A DNA stretch of 64,000 bases, taken from Spirochaetales bacterium (GTDB taxonomy: Bacteria > Spirochaetota > Spirochaetia > DSM-2461). The notes below the pieces were generated by a model. It was not told the DNA's origin and ran no database searches. It worked only from the letters and a program-made list of their open reading frames with translations. The stretch covers positions 1 to 64,000 of the forward strand of contig JAFGXR010000070.1 in NCBI GenBank assembly GCA_016936555.1, read 5' to 3'. Position 1 is the first letter of the stretch, and every line of letters begins with the position of its first letter. The translations under genes were made by a program, and so were the position numbers. Shown here piece after piece: positions 43,301 through 52,241 of this stretch.

Positions 43301-43340
43301 AAAAAAAAAGAGGCTGTTGCTGTGTAGAGCAACGCCTCTT
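43301..43340 (-). terminator. Rho-independent terminator downstream of trxA
   Basis: AAGAGGCGTTGCT ... AGCAACAGCCTCTT (minus) followed by a T-tract. Confidence 0.85.
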
Positions 43341-43363
43341 CTATCATTGATTAAATAAAAAAA

Positions 43364-43720
43364 TTATTCAACGTTCAAAACGCTTTTCATGGCGTCAAGC
43401 AGACTGTTTTTGGGAAGTGCTCCCATAGCCATCTGGGGCTGTCCGTCTTTGGGGACGAAGAGGAGAGAAGGAATGCTCTGGATACCGAAAGCGGCTGCCA
43501 GTTCCTGCTGTTCTTCCGTGTTTACCTTGTAAACGTTCATTTTACCTTCAAATTCAGTTGAGAGCTCTTCGAGAATAGGAGCAACCATTTTACAGGGGCC
43601 GCACCAGTCAGCGTAGAAATCGATTATGCAGGGCAGATCCCCTTCGAATTTCCATTCTTTATTTTCTGTATAATTGAATACTTTTTCTTTGAAAGTATCC
43701 ACTGTAAGATGTTCAGCCAT
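43364..43720 (-). CDS. trxA: Thioredoxin
   Basis: IIDFYADWCGPCKMVAPILEEL. Confidence 0.95.
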   Translation of the reverse strand: MAEHLTVDTFKEKVFNYTENKEWKFEGDLPCIIDFYADWCGPCKMVAPILEELSTEFEGKMNVYKVNTEEQQELAAAFGIQSIPSLLFVPKDGQPQMAMGALPKNSLLDAMKSVLNVE

Positions 43721-43861
43721 TACATCACCTCTTTTCTTTTTGTTGATCCGAATATATATGTTTTTCCATATATAGTCAACATAAATAAATAATTTTTAAT
43801 CGTTTCGCTGCTTTTTCAAAAATAATTGCCATCGGGCAGCGTACACTTATAATTTAATATA

Positions 43862-44941
43862 ATGAAGAAAAATCACCAGAGCCAGGAAAAACTGGAAAAA
43901 CTCTACAATAACTGCCCCTCCCTGGAGATTGATGACAGCGATAAAATAGTCATATTCAGCGATTTTCATCTGGGGGGCAGAAAAAGCCGCGATGATTTTC
44001 TCCCCAATTCAGAAATGTTTCTCACCATACTCGAGAAGTATTATTACAATAGAGGGTACAAGTTGATCCTGAACGGCGATATCGAGGAGCTGCAGAAGGT
44101 ATCGCTGACCACGATCTACAGGAAATGGCACGATCTCTATGATCTGTTCGGAAAATTCCGCGACAGAAACGGCCTCTTTAAAATTGTGGGAAATCACGAC
44201 GGCGATCTCCTGCTCATAAAGAACACCATCAATTTCCGCCCCAACGATATAAACTATCAGATTCTGCCGGCATTGAAGATGCTGTATAAAGACAACAGGA
44301 TATTTGTTCTCCACGGGCATCAGGCCTCGAACTACCACGGCCTTTTAAATTCCCTGGTCGGCCTTTCACTGAAATATATCGCTCACCCCCTTATGATAAA
44401 AAATATCAAACGCCCATACACCAATGTAAAAAAACTGAAAGCGGAAGAGAAGATTTACGATTTCAGCAAAGAAAAAAAGATCCTCTCTCTCGTCGGCCAT
44501 ACCCACAGGGCTCTCTTTGAGGGACTTTCCGAAGCGGATCACCTGAAATACAATATTGAACAGAGAATCAGGAAATTTCTCGAGTCCGATGAGCATGAGC
44601 GGGCGAAACTGGAATCCTCCATCAGAGTTCTGGCCGATGCGCTGAAGGAACTTCTCAAAACGGGAGATCACTACGACTCGTTCAGCAGCATCTATGACCA
44701 TATGATCATTCCCTGCCTTTTCAATTCCGGCTGTGTCATAGACAAAAAGGGGATAAACTGTCTGGAGATTGAAAACGGCCAGATATCTCTTGTCGCCTGG
44801 TACGACGAAACAAACCGGAAAAGCAATATAACCTATAATCCCGTTACCCACAAAAGGCTCGATGATACGGATTACTGCCGGGTCCGTCTGAAAAAAGACT
44901 CTCTCGATTATATTTTCACAAGAATAGACCTTCTGACTTAA
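43862..44941 (+). CDS. Metallophosphoesterase (calcineurin-like)
   Basis: IFSDFHLGGR, LNGDIEE, VGNHDGD, VLHGHQ, VGHTHRALF. Confidence 0.9.
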   Translation: MKKNHQSQEKLEKLYNNCPSLEIDDSDKIVIFSDFHLGGRKSRDDFLPNSEMFLTILEKYYYNRGYKLILNGDIEELQKVSLTTIYRKWHDLYDLFGKFRDRNGLFKIVGNHDGDLLLIKNTINFRPNDINYQILPALKMLYKDNRIFVLHGHQASNYHGLLNSLVGLSLKYIAHPLMIKNIKRPYTNVKKLKAEEKIYDFSKEKKILSLVGHTHRALFEGLSEADHLKYNIEQRIRKFLESDEHERAKLESSIRVLADALKELLKTGDHYDSFSSIYDHMIIPCLFNSGCVIDKKGINCLEIENGQISLVAWYDETNRKSNITYNPVTHKRLDDTDYCRVRLKKDSLDYIFTRIDLLT

Positions 44942-45038
44942 ACCGCCGGTTGACCGTGAAAAAAGAAGTTTTAAATATCCCTCTCTTGAAAAGAAAAGGG
45001 CACTGAAGTATGATTCAAGTTTAGGAAATCAGTCATTT

Positions 45039-46592
45039 ATGCAACTAACCAAGGCAATTGAACTGGAAGAGGAAAGCTTCGGACTGTTCGTCTCGAATGA
45101 AATGAGCGAGATGCTCTCCCTTACGTACCTGCTTTCCAGGCAATCCAGCTATGACAATATACAGCGGCCGATTATCGGCAAATTACATCTCGAGTCGACA
45201 CGGTGTGAAGAGCTCCTCGATCACTACGGGGCCAAACAGAACAGATACTGGTACCCTTTCCGTCAGACTATAGCCGTCAGCAAATCCTTTACGACCATTG
45301 CCTACAATCTCCTTCACATAAAGCAGACAGCCCCTCTGTACAATCTGAATGAAGTGGACAGCGACTTCCTCAATGAAACGGACAGGGTCAGCGATATCAT
45401 CCTGAAGAGTCTGATACAGAATTCCCGGACCATGATCAGCATCGTGCAGAAAAAAAAGATTCTCTTCAATGACAGATCCTTTGAAATCGAAAATTTTACG
45501 GAACTCTATCCCGAAGGAAGACTGCCGAATAACCGGAAGCGGCGGAGAACACGGTTCCCTTCGCGCATAGCCATTAATCTCGCCACGTCCTTTCTCAATC
45601 TGGCTGAAGAGAGCAAGAGCCTGAAGGTCTACAAAAAGATGAGCCGCAGGGATTACAGAAGCTGCATTCCCGATATTATAAGTGAAGAGGGAATGAGGAT
45701 TCTGGAGAACAAGTTCCACAATCTCCAGTCGATCTACGATACCCATCTGGAACTGACCGATATTGCGCTCCACGATAAAAACCTGCCCATCCTGAGAGGC
45801 CAGATTTCTCTGGTCTACAATCTTCTTGAGACGGCTACCGTGCTGGTTCACTATATCGAAAGGCATGCCGGTTATTTCAGCAGGAAGTGGAAATACAAGA
45901 AACATATAGAAGAGGGGCAGTGCCTTTCCATCCTGATGGATTACTTCATAAATTACTGTGATAAAATCATCGTTTCCGCACAGGAAGTGTGCCGGACCGT
46001 ACTCCGTCAGTATTCCGTACCGGACAGAATTACCGTCAGCATTCCCAACTACAGAGGCTTTCATGTCCGCCCCTCCACGCTTATCTCGAAAATCGTTCTT
46101 CACTACGGCGGCAATGTGAAAATGCAGCTCCACGATCAGATTTATGACGCCTCCATGCCCCTCGATCTGTTCAGAGCCAATGAAGTGATCAACTCCGACA
46201 AAAGAGCGGCCGCAGCAAGGGAAATTATGAAACATCCCCTTATCCGCCAGCTGAAAATTGAAAAATTTCCCCCCGAGGAAATGAAGAAGAAGCTCCGAAC
46301 GATCTTTCTCGACCTGATGGAACAGAAGACCCTCCTCCTCTATGAGAACAGCTTCTCTTTCGAGGAACTGGCTCCTCTGGAAGACGAGAATCTGATCGAT
46401 TATGTCAAGAGAGCGATTACGACCTACCTCGCGCTGGGTAAAATCGATATTTCCAGCAATCTCACCGTGACATTTTCCGGGGATAAAAGAGTTCTTAAAG
46501 ATATAGAAATCCTCGCCGCAAACGGTTACGGCGAGGATCTTTTCGGAAACAATATCGTTCTTCCCGCAGAACTATCCTATCTGAGACGTTAG
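45039..46592 (+). CDS. Uncharacterised 517-aa protein with embedded HPr-like domain
   Basis: Long helical N-terminal region, then VSIPNYRGFHVRPSTLISKIVLHYGGNVKMQLHDQIYDASMPLDLFRA resembling HPr (GLHARPA...). Confidence 0.75.
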   Translation: MQLTKAIELEEESFGLFVSNEMSEMLSLTYLLSRQSSYDNIQRPIIGKLHLESTRCEELLDHYGAKQNRYWYPFRQTIAVSKSFTTIAYNLLHIKQTAPLYNLNEVDSDFLNETDRVSDIILKSLIQNSRTMISIVQKKKILFNDRSFEIENFTELYPEGRLPNNRKRRRTRFPSRIAINLATSFLNLAEESKSLKVYKKMSRRDYRSCIPDIISEEGMRILENKFHNLQSIYDTHLELTDIALHDKNLPILRGQISLVYNLLETATVLVHYIERHAGYFSRKWKYKKHIEEGQCLSILMDYFINYCDKIIVSAQEVCRTVLRQYSVPDRITVSIPNYRGFHVRPSTLISKIVLHYGGNVKMQLHDQIYDASMPLDLFRANEVINSDKRAAAAREIMKHPLIRQLKIEKFPPEEMKKKLRTIFLDLMEQKTLLLYENSFSFEELAPLEDENLIDYVKRAITTYLALGKIDISSNLTVTFSGDKRVLKDIEILAANGYGEDLFGNNIVLPAELSYLRR

Positions 46593-46595
46593 GCT

Positions 46596-49163
46596 TCAGG
46601 AAAAGACGATCTCTCCCTCTTTTACATCCACGTGGACAGTTGAGCCTTCGGGATACTCTCCCCCCAGGATTTTTCTGGCCAGGGGATTCTGCACCAGATT
46701 CTGGATGGTCCTTTTCAGAGGCCTGGCTCCGAAGAGGGGATCGTATCCCTCACGGGCCAGATGTTTCAGAGACTTATCGCTGAAACTCAGCTCGATTTTC
46801 TGCTCCTTAAGCCTCCGGGCCAGTTGGCCGGTGAGAATGTCGACTATGCCCAGAATATTCTCCTCTGTCAGCTGGTTGAAAATGATGATGTCGTCAATGC
46901 GGTTGAGGAATTCCGGTTTAAATGTCGATTTCAACATTCCGTCCATTCTCTCGCGTAGCTCATCACCCGGTAATCCCCGGAGAATAATATCGCTGCCCAG
47001 ATTGCTCGTCATAATGATGATTGTATTCTGGAAATTGACGACCCTCCCCTGTCCGTCGGTCAGCCGCCCGTCATCGAGAACCTGAAGCAGGACGTTAAAG
47101 ACATCGGGATGGGCTTTTTCAATCTCATCGAAGAGGATGACCGAATAGGGTCTGCGGCGAACCGCTTCGGTCAGCTGTCCGCCCTGTTCGTACCCCACAT
47201 ATCCCGGAGGCGCTCCGATAAGCCGGGAAACCGCGTATTTCTCCATGTACTCGCTCATATCGATACGGGTGAGGGCCCTCTCGTCATTGAAGAGGAAATC
47301 GGCCAGAGTCTTGGCCAGTTCGGTTTTTCCCACTCCGGTCGGGCCGAGGAAGATAAAGGAGCCCTGAGGCTTTCCGCTCTCCGACAGCCCGCTCCGGTTC
47401 CTCCGGATAGCGTCGGAGATCGTTTCGACCGCATCATTCTGACCGACAACCCTTTCTTCCAGAATTTTCTCCAGCTTCAGGAGCTTCTCTTTCTCCGAGC
47501 TGATCATTTTCGAAACCGGTATGCCTGTCCAGGCCGAAACGACCTGGGCGATATCCTCTTCTGTCACCTCTTCCTGGAGAAGACTTTTGCCCGACTGGAT
47601 TTTTGCCAGCTCCTCCGTTTTACTCTGCAGCTCTCCATGGGTCTGAGGGAGCTTGCCGTGTTTGATTTCAGCGGCGCCGGCATAATTTCCCTCCCTTTCG
47701 AAAATTGTTTCCTGAGCCTGAAGGTCTTCGATCTGCTGTTTCAGATCGCGGATTGCCTCTATGATGCTTTTTTCGTTGTGCCACTGGAGAGAAAGAGAAT
47801 CGAATTCGCTTTTCAATTCCGCCAGTTCGGCGGCGATGTTTTTCTTTCTCTCTTCCGAGGCGGAATCATCATCCCGTGAGAGAGACTGCTTTTCAATTTC
47901 CAGCTGAAGCATTTTTCTCTCGAGACGATCGATCTCCTCGGGCTGGCTCTCGATTTCCATCTTGAGCCGGCTGGCCGCTTCATCGACCAGATCGATAGCC
48001 TTATCGGGCAGGAATCGGGAGGTGATGTACCGGTCGGAAAGGGTTGACGCAGCTATCAATGCGTCGTCGCGGATTCTCACGCCATGATGGATTTCATACC
48101 TTTCTTTTATTCCCCGGAGAATGGTTATCGAATCCTCAACAGACGGTTCAGATGTATAGACCTGCTGGAACCTCCTTTCAAAGGCGGCATCCTTTTCAAT
48201 ATGCTTTCTGTACTCATCCAGAGTTGTCGCTCCGATAGTTCGCAGCTCCCCCCTGGCCAGAGCCGGCTTCAGAAGGTTGGAGGCATCGGTCGACCCTTCG
48301 GCGGCACCGGCACCCATCAGCGTGTGGAGCTCATCGATAAAGAGGATGATCTCCCCTTCCGATTTTGTCACGTCCTTGATGACAGCTTTCAGCCTCTCCT
48401 CGAATTCACCCCGGAACTTGGCTCCGGCGACAAGAGATCCCATATCGAGAGCCAGCAGCTTCTTGTTTTTCAGAGAGTCGGGAACGTCTCCCGACACGAT
48501 CCGCCGGGCCAGACCTTCAGCTATGGCGGTTTTTCCTACGCCGGGTTCTCCTATGAGGACGGGGTTATTCTTTGTCCTTCTCGAAAGAACCTGCATGACC
48601 CGGCGTATTTCCTCATCGCGGCCGATAACGGGATCCAGCTTTTCCTTCCTGGCCAGAGCTGTCAGATCGGTACAGTATCGCTCCAGGACCTGATATTTCT
48701 CTTCGGGGCTCTGATCGGTCACCCGCTGATTTCCTCTGATGGAGATCAGAGCCTGAAGTATGGAATCACGGGTTATGCCGTGTTTTTTGAGCCTGTCGCC
48801 GACCGATCCGCCCGATGCAGCCAGAGCGATAAGCATATGCTCCGTTGAAATATACTCATCTTTTAAATCGGAAGATTCCTTCTCGGCTTTTTTCAGTAAT
48901 GACATGGACTGGCTGGAGAGGGAAACCTGAAGCGTGTCGCCGTAGGCTCTGGGGACTTTGCCCAGAAGATCCTCCACATCGCCGGCCAGCATGGATTTTT
49001 CGACTCCCAGCCTGTCCAGGAGGGGTGAAATTATGCCCTCCTCCTGCCTGATAAGGGCCTGAAGGATATGTATCGGCTCAATCTGACTATGCTGCTTCTC
49101 CGATGCGATGCGTGATGCGAGTTCAATGACTTCCTGCGCTTTAATGGTAAATCTGTCCTGCAC
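46596..49163 (-). CDS. clpB: Chaperone ClpB (GTG start)
   Basis: Two Walker A motifs ([30 protein letters not shown]) and middle coiled coil; GTG at 49161-49163 preceded by GGAGG. Confidence 0.95.
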   Translation of the reverse strand: MQDRFTIKAQEVIELASRIASEKQHSQIEPIHILQALIRQEEGIISPLLDRLGVEKSMLAGDVEDLLGKVPRAYGDTLQVSLSSQSMSLLKKAEKESSDLKDEYISTEHMLIALAASGGSVGDRLKKHGITRDSILQALISIRGNQRVTDQSPEEKYQVLERYCTDLTALARKEKLDPVIGRDEEIRRVMQVLSRRTKNNPVLIGEPGVGKTAIAEGLARRIVSGDVPDSLKNKKLLALDMGSLVAGAKFRGEFEERLKAVIKDVTKSEGEIILFIDELHTLMGAGAAEGSTDASNLLKPALARGELRTIGATTLDEYRKHIEKDAAFERRFQQVYTSEPSVEDSITILRGIKERYEIHHGVRIRDDALIAASTLSDRYITSRFLPDKAIDLVDEAASRLKMEIESQPEEIDRLERKMLQLEIEKQSLSRDDDSASEERKKNIAAELAELKSEFDSLSLQWHNEKSIIEAIRDLKQQIEDLQAQETIFEREGNYAGAAEIKHGKLPQTHGELQSKTEELAKIQSGKSLLQEEVTEEDIAQVVSAWTGIPVSKMISSEKEKLLKLEKILEERVVGQNDAVETISDAIRRNRSGLSESGKPQGSFIFLGPTGVGKTELAKTLADFLFNDERALTRIDMSEYMEKYAVSRLIGAPPGYVGYEQGGQLTEAVRRRPYSVILFDEIEKAHPDVFNVLLQVLDDGRLTDGQGRVVNFQNTIIIMTSNLGSDIILRGLPGDELRERMDGMLKSTFKPEFLNRIDDIIIFNQLTEENILGIVDILTGQLARRLKEQKIELSFSDKSLKHLAREGYDPLFGARPLKRTIQNLVQNPLARKILGGEYPEGSTVHVDVKEGEIVFS

Positions 49164-49306
49164 GGAAATATATCCTCCATTGTTGTTTCTTGATTTTACA
49201 CTGGAAAAATAAGCAGAAAAGCGAGGCATCGTCAAATGAAGAATGCCGCTATCATTACAAAAGGGTTCGATAGTACGAGAGTTTGAAACTGAAACTTGAA
49301 GAAGCT

Positions 49307-49335
49307 ATAAAAAAACCTCCCCGCGGACAGGGAGG
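49307..49335 (-). terminator. Rho-independent terminator of the Lrp-like gene
   Basis: CCTCCC...GGGAGG stem followed (minus) by a T-tract. Confidence 0.8.
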
Positions 49336-49357
49336 CAGATGAGATAAACTGAATTTA

Positions 49358-49792
49358 TTAAACGAATTTGTTATAGCTGCGGAGCATCATAAATGTCTCC
49401 GAGTTCGTAACGCCTTCAACATTGGGCAATTCTTCAGTCAGGAACCGCACCAGGTCTCTGTTTGACGAAACCAGAACTTCCACAAAAAGATCGTACCGAC
49501 CGGAGGTGAAGGAGACGGAGAGAACATTCTCCAGGTTCGCGATCTGATCCGCTTTTTTCTTTAACAGGGAAGATTCCGTTATGTTAACAGCGACTAAAGC
49601 CAACTGCAGATTTTCAAGCACATCGGGATTGATAAGCGCGCGAATTCTCAGGATTCCCGCCTCTTTAAGTCGCTTGACTCTCTGGCGGATCATCCCTTCG
49701 GAAACGCCCAGTTCCCGTGCTATAGCGTTATTGGGAACAAATTTTTCCCGTAAAATATCGATGATTTTCCAATCTATTTCATCTGGCTGCAT
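49358..49792 (-). CDS. Lrp/AsnC family transcriptional regulator
   Basis: IDWKIIDILREKFVPNNAIARELGVSEGMIRQRVKRLKEAGILRI HTH plus RAM-like domain. Confidence 0.92.
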   Translation of the reverse strand: MQPDEIDWKIIDILREKFVPNNAIARELGVSEGMIRQRVKRLKEAGILRIRALINPDVLENLQLALVAVNITESSLLKKKADQIANLENVLSVSFTSGRYDLFVEVLVSSNRDLVRFLTEELPNVEGVTNSETFMMLRSYNKFV

Positions 49793-49955
49793 TTCGAATA
49801 CATCCTTTCCATATGATATATCAGTTATTGTATTCGTTTTTCGTAAATTGTAAAGGGATATTTCTGGATTTCGTAGTTTAAATTTGATAAAAACATCATA
49901 TGTTTATTATGTCTCACCTATTACCAAAAATCCTGTTTCGCAGTAAAGTAAGGTC

Positions 49956-51014
49956 ATGAAATTGAAGACGAATCTAGAGCAGATGATACCGTATAAACCG
50001 GGAATTCTTAAGGAAGGAGCGATCAAGCTCTCCTCCAATGAAAACAGACTAGGCCCCTCCCCTATGGCCATTCAAGCCGCATCGGAAGCTCTTGCCGATG
50101 TACATATCTATCCCGACGGCAGCTGCCGGAAACTCAGGGAATCACTTGCGGACAGACATGGAATCAGCGCAGAGAGTTTTATCGTGGGCAACGGTTCCGA
50201 TGAGATTATGACACTGATAGCCGCCGCATACATAGGTGCGGACGATAATGCCATTACAGCGGAGAGTACGTTTTCCGAATACACGTTCGCCACAATACTT
50301 TATGCCGGAGAAATCAGAAAAGCTCCCCTCAATGAAGGCACCTTTGACCCCGAAGCGATTCTGCAGCGGATCGATGACCGGACAAAAGTCATATACTTCT
50401 GTAACCCTAATAATCCCACTGGAACTTATGTCAGCCATGAAAGACTGGACAGTATGCTCTCCAGGATTCCCCATGACGTTCTTTTCGTTCTCGATGAAGC
50501 ATATGCCGATTACAGCGATGCCGACGATTTTCCGCAGTGGAAAACCCTGCTGAAAAAATTTCCGAACCTGATCATACTCAGAACATTTTCCAAAATATAC
50601 GGTCTGGCGGCGATGCGGATTGGATACGCCATGGCAAAGGAAGAAGTCATCAACCAGATTCTGGTAACAAAACAACCCTTTAACGTGAACACCCCCGGAC
50701 AGCGGGCAGCGGAAGCCGCTCTGAAAGACAGTGAATTTTACGAAAAAAGCAGAGCGATGAACAGGGAAGGGAAGAAATACCTCTACAGAGAGCTGGAAAG
50801 ACTGGGACTGAAATTTTATCCGACCCAGGCGAACTTTATCTGTATACACGTTAAAAGAGATAGCAGTGAGCTGTTTCAGAACATGATGGGCAGAGGCGTG
50901 ACAATCCGCCCGCTTGCCAGTTTCGGTCTCAACGAGTGGATCCGCGTGACTATTGGTCAGGAAGAAGACAATAAACTGCTGATCAGAATCCTGGAAGAAA
51001 GTCTGAAATGCTGA
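49956..51014 (+). CDS. hisC: Histidinol-phosphate aminotransferase
   Basis: KLSSNENRLGPSPMA, YFCNPNNPTGTYVS, LDEAYADYS, RTFSKIYGLAAMRIGYA. Confidence 0.92.
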   Translation: MKLKTNLEQMIPYKPGILKEGAIKLSSNENRLGPSPMAIQAASEALADVHIYPDGSCRKLRESLADRHGISAESFIVGNGSDEIMTLIAAAYIGADDNAITAESTFSEYTFATILYAGEIRKAPLNEGTFDPEAILQRIDDRTKVIYFCNPNNPTGTYVSHERLDSMLSRIPHDVLFVLDEAYADYSDADDFPQWKTLLKKFPNLIILRTFSKIYGLAAMRIGYAMAKEEVINQILVTKQPFNVNTPGQRAAEAALKDSEFYEKSRAMNREGKKYLYRELERLGLKFYPTQANFICIHVKRDSSELFQNMMGRGVTIRPLASFGLNEWIRVTIGQEEDNKLLIRILEESLKC

Positions 51015-51667
51015 TTGCTCTGGCAGGTAAAGTAGCTCTCTATTCGCTGCTTCCCGCATTGATTCTGATTTCACTGCTTCTCTCAGGGGGAAACGGAGAT
51101 CCTCCCGATAGAAAGATTTTTATAAAATTTCTCTTCGGGGGAGCCATTATACTCATCCCTGCAGCATTCCTTGTAGGCATTATCTCACCCTTCTTCGATG
51201 ACCAGACAGGAATTCTGAGATTTCTGTCACCCTTCTTTGCCGTATCGCTGATTGAAGAGACAGCCAAGCTGTCGGTGATAAGGTTTCTATTGAAAAGACT
51301 GCCTCAGAGCCGGTCGACTGAAAAAGCCATGACACTCTCCGCTTCGGCCGCAATAGGTTTCGCCATGGGCGAAAACATTCTGTATATGGCGGGAACATCC
51401 GGATTTTTCCCTGTTATGGTAATCCGTGGGATAAGTGCACTTCCCCTCCACACCCTATGCGGAGCCATGATGGGCGCTTTTATTTCGAAAAGCCTGCAGC
51501 AGGAAAGAGGATTTAATCCCCGGACAATAATCCTGCCTCTGCTCTGTCACGGTATCTATAACACCTTTCTCCGCCTGCCCTCTTTCTGGCCTCTTTTAAT
51601 TTTTCCTCTTCTATTCTATATGTTTTTATTTCTGATGAAACTGAAAGGATCTATAGAAAACAATTGA
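51008..51667 (+). CDS. PrsW-like intramembrane metalloprotease
   Basis: Multi-TM with EETAK, GFAMGENILYM, RGISALPLHTLCGA, LLCHGIYN. Confidence 0.85.
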   Translation: MLIALAGKVALYSLLPALILISLLLSGGNGDPPDRKIFIKFLFGGAIILIPAAFLVGIISPFFDDQTGILRFLSPFFAVSLIEETAKLSVIRFLLKRLPQSRSTEKAMTLSASAAIGFAMGENILYMAGTSGFFPVMVIRGISALPLHTLCGAMMGAFISKSLQQERGFNPRTIILPLLCHGIYNTFLRLPSFWPLLIFPLLFYMFLFLMKLKGSIENN

Positions 51668-51716
51668 TGATTCGGGAAACTCCTTTTATAATATTTTTCT
51701 TTTTCTCCGGGAACCA

Positions 51717-51743
51717 TTGACAAAAAATCCTATTAGCTATAAT
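51717..51743 (+). promoter_or_regulatory. Putative sigma70-type promoter for the tRNA-fMet pair
   Basis: TTGACA, 15-nt spacer, TATAAT; about 16 nt before the first tRNA. Confidence 0.55.
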
Positions 51744-51759
51744 TTACTGAACGAAACGA

Positions 51760-51832
51760 CGCAGGGTGGAGCAGTTGGCAGCTCGTTGGGCTCATAACCC
51801 AAAGGCCGTAGGTTCGAGTCCTACCCCTGCTA
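51760..51832 (+). tRNA. Initiator tRNA-fMet (CAT), copy 1
   Basis: CGCAGGGTGGAGCAGTTGGCAGCTCGTTGGGCTCATAACCC...GGTTCGAGTCCTACCCCTGCTA; unpaired 1:72 and GGG/CCC anticodon-stem pairs. Confidence 0.95.
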
Positions 51833-51903
51833 TAATCTGAAACAAAGTATATGATCCTCTCTTTTTTCATTGAATCTGTTTCAGAGACTAACTAATAATG
51901 CGG

Positions 51904-51976
51904 CGCAGGGTGGAGCAGTTGGCAGCTCGTTGGGCTCATAACCCAAAGGCCGTAGGTTCGAGTCCTACCCCTGCTA
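51904..51976 (+). tRNA. Initiator tRNA-fMet (CAT), copy 2
   Basis: Same 73-nt sequence as copy 1. Confidence 0.95.
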
Positions 51977-51987
51977 TATAAAATCAA

Positions 51988-52014
51988 GAAGACTTCCGAA
52001 AGGGAGTCTTTTTG
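51988..52014 (+). terminator. Rho-independent terminator after the tRNA-fMet pair
   Basis: AAGACTTCC-GAAA-GGGAGTCTTTTT. Confidence 0.85.
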
Positions 52015-52202
52015 CTTTTATAATTTTCAGGATAGGACTCGAAACATGAGTTCCCGTTCCCGGAATGTACAGAGACTGCGGAAGAACCGTCAACAGAACG
52101 ACCGGAACCGGTAAGGGCAAAAAACAGGGATGATTTTTCAGCTCTGCAGGAGCCTCCAGGGAGAAGCCTGAATTTGAAAGAATGAAAAAAACTCCATTCC
52201 TC

Positions 52203-52233
52203 TTGACCTGGAGTTAACTCTATCTAATATTCT
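52203..52233 (+). promoter_or_regulatory. MerR/SoxR-type promoter: -35 TTGACC, 19-bp spacer with GGAGTTAACTC dyad, -10 TATTCT
   Basis: Direct count: TTGACC 52203-52208, spacer 52209-52227, TATTCT 52228-52233. Confidence 0.65.
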
Positions 52234-52241
52234 GTGTCTCT

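Noticed and set aside
45183-46235. 350-aa minus-strand ORF
   Set aside because: Antisense to the HPr-domain protein; no convincing motifs.
49164-49340. CIRCE or sigma32-type control of clpB
   Set aside because: No TTAGCACTC-N9-GAGTGCTAA element and no convincing heat-shock promoter seen.
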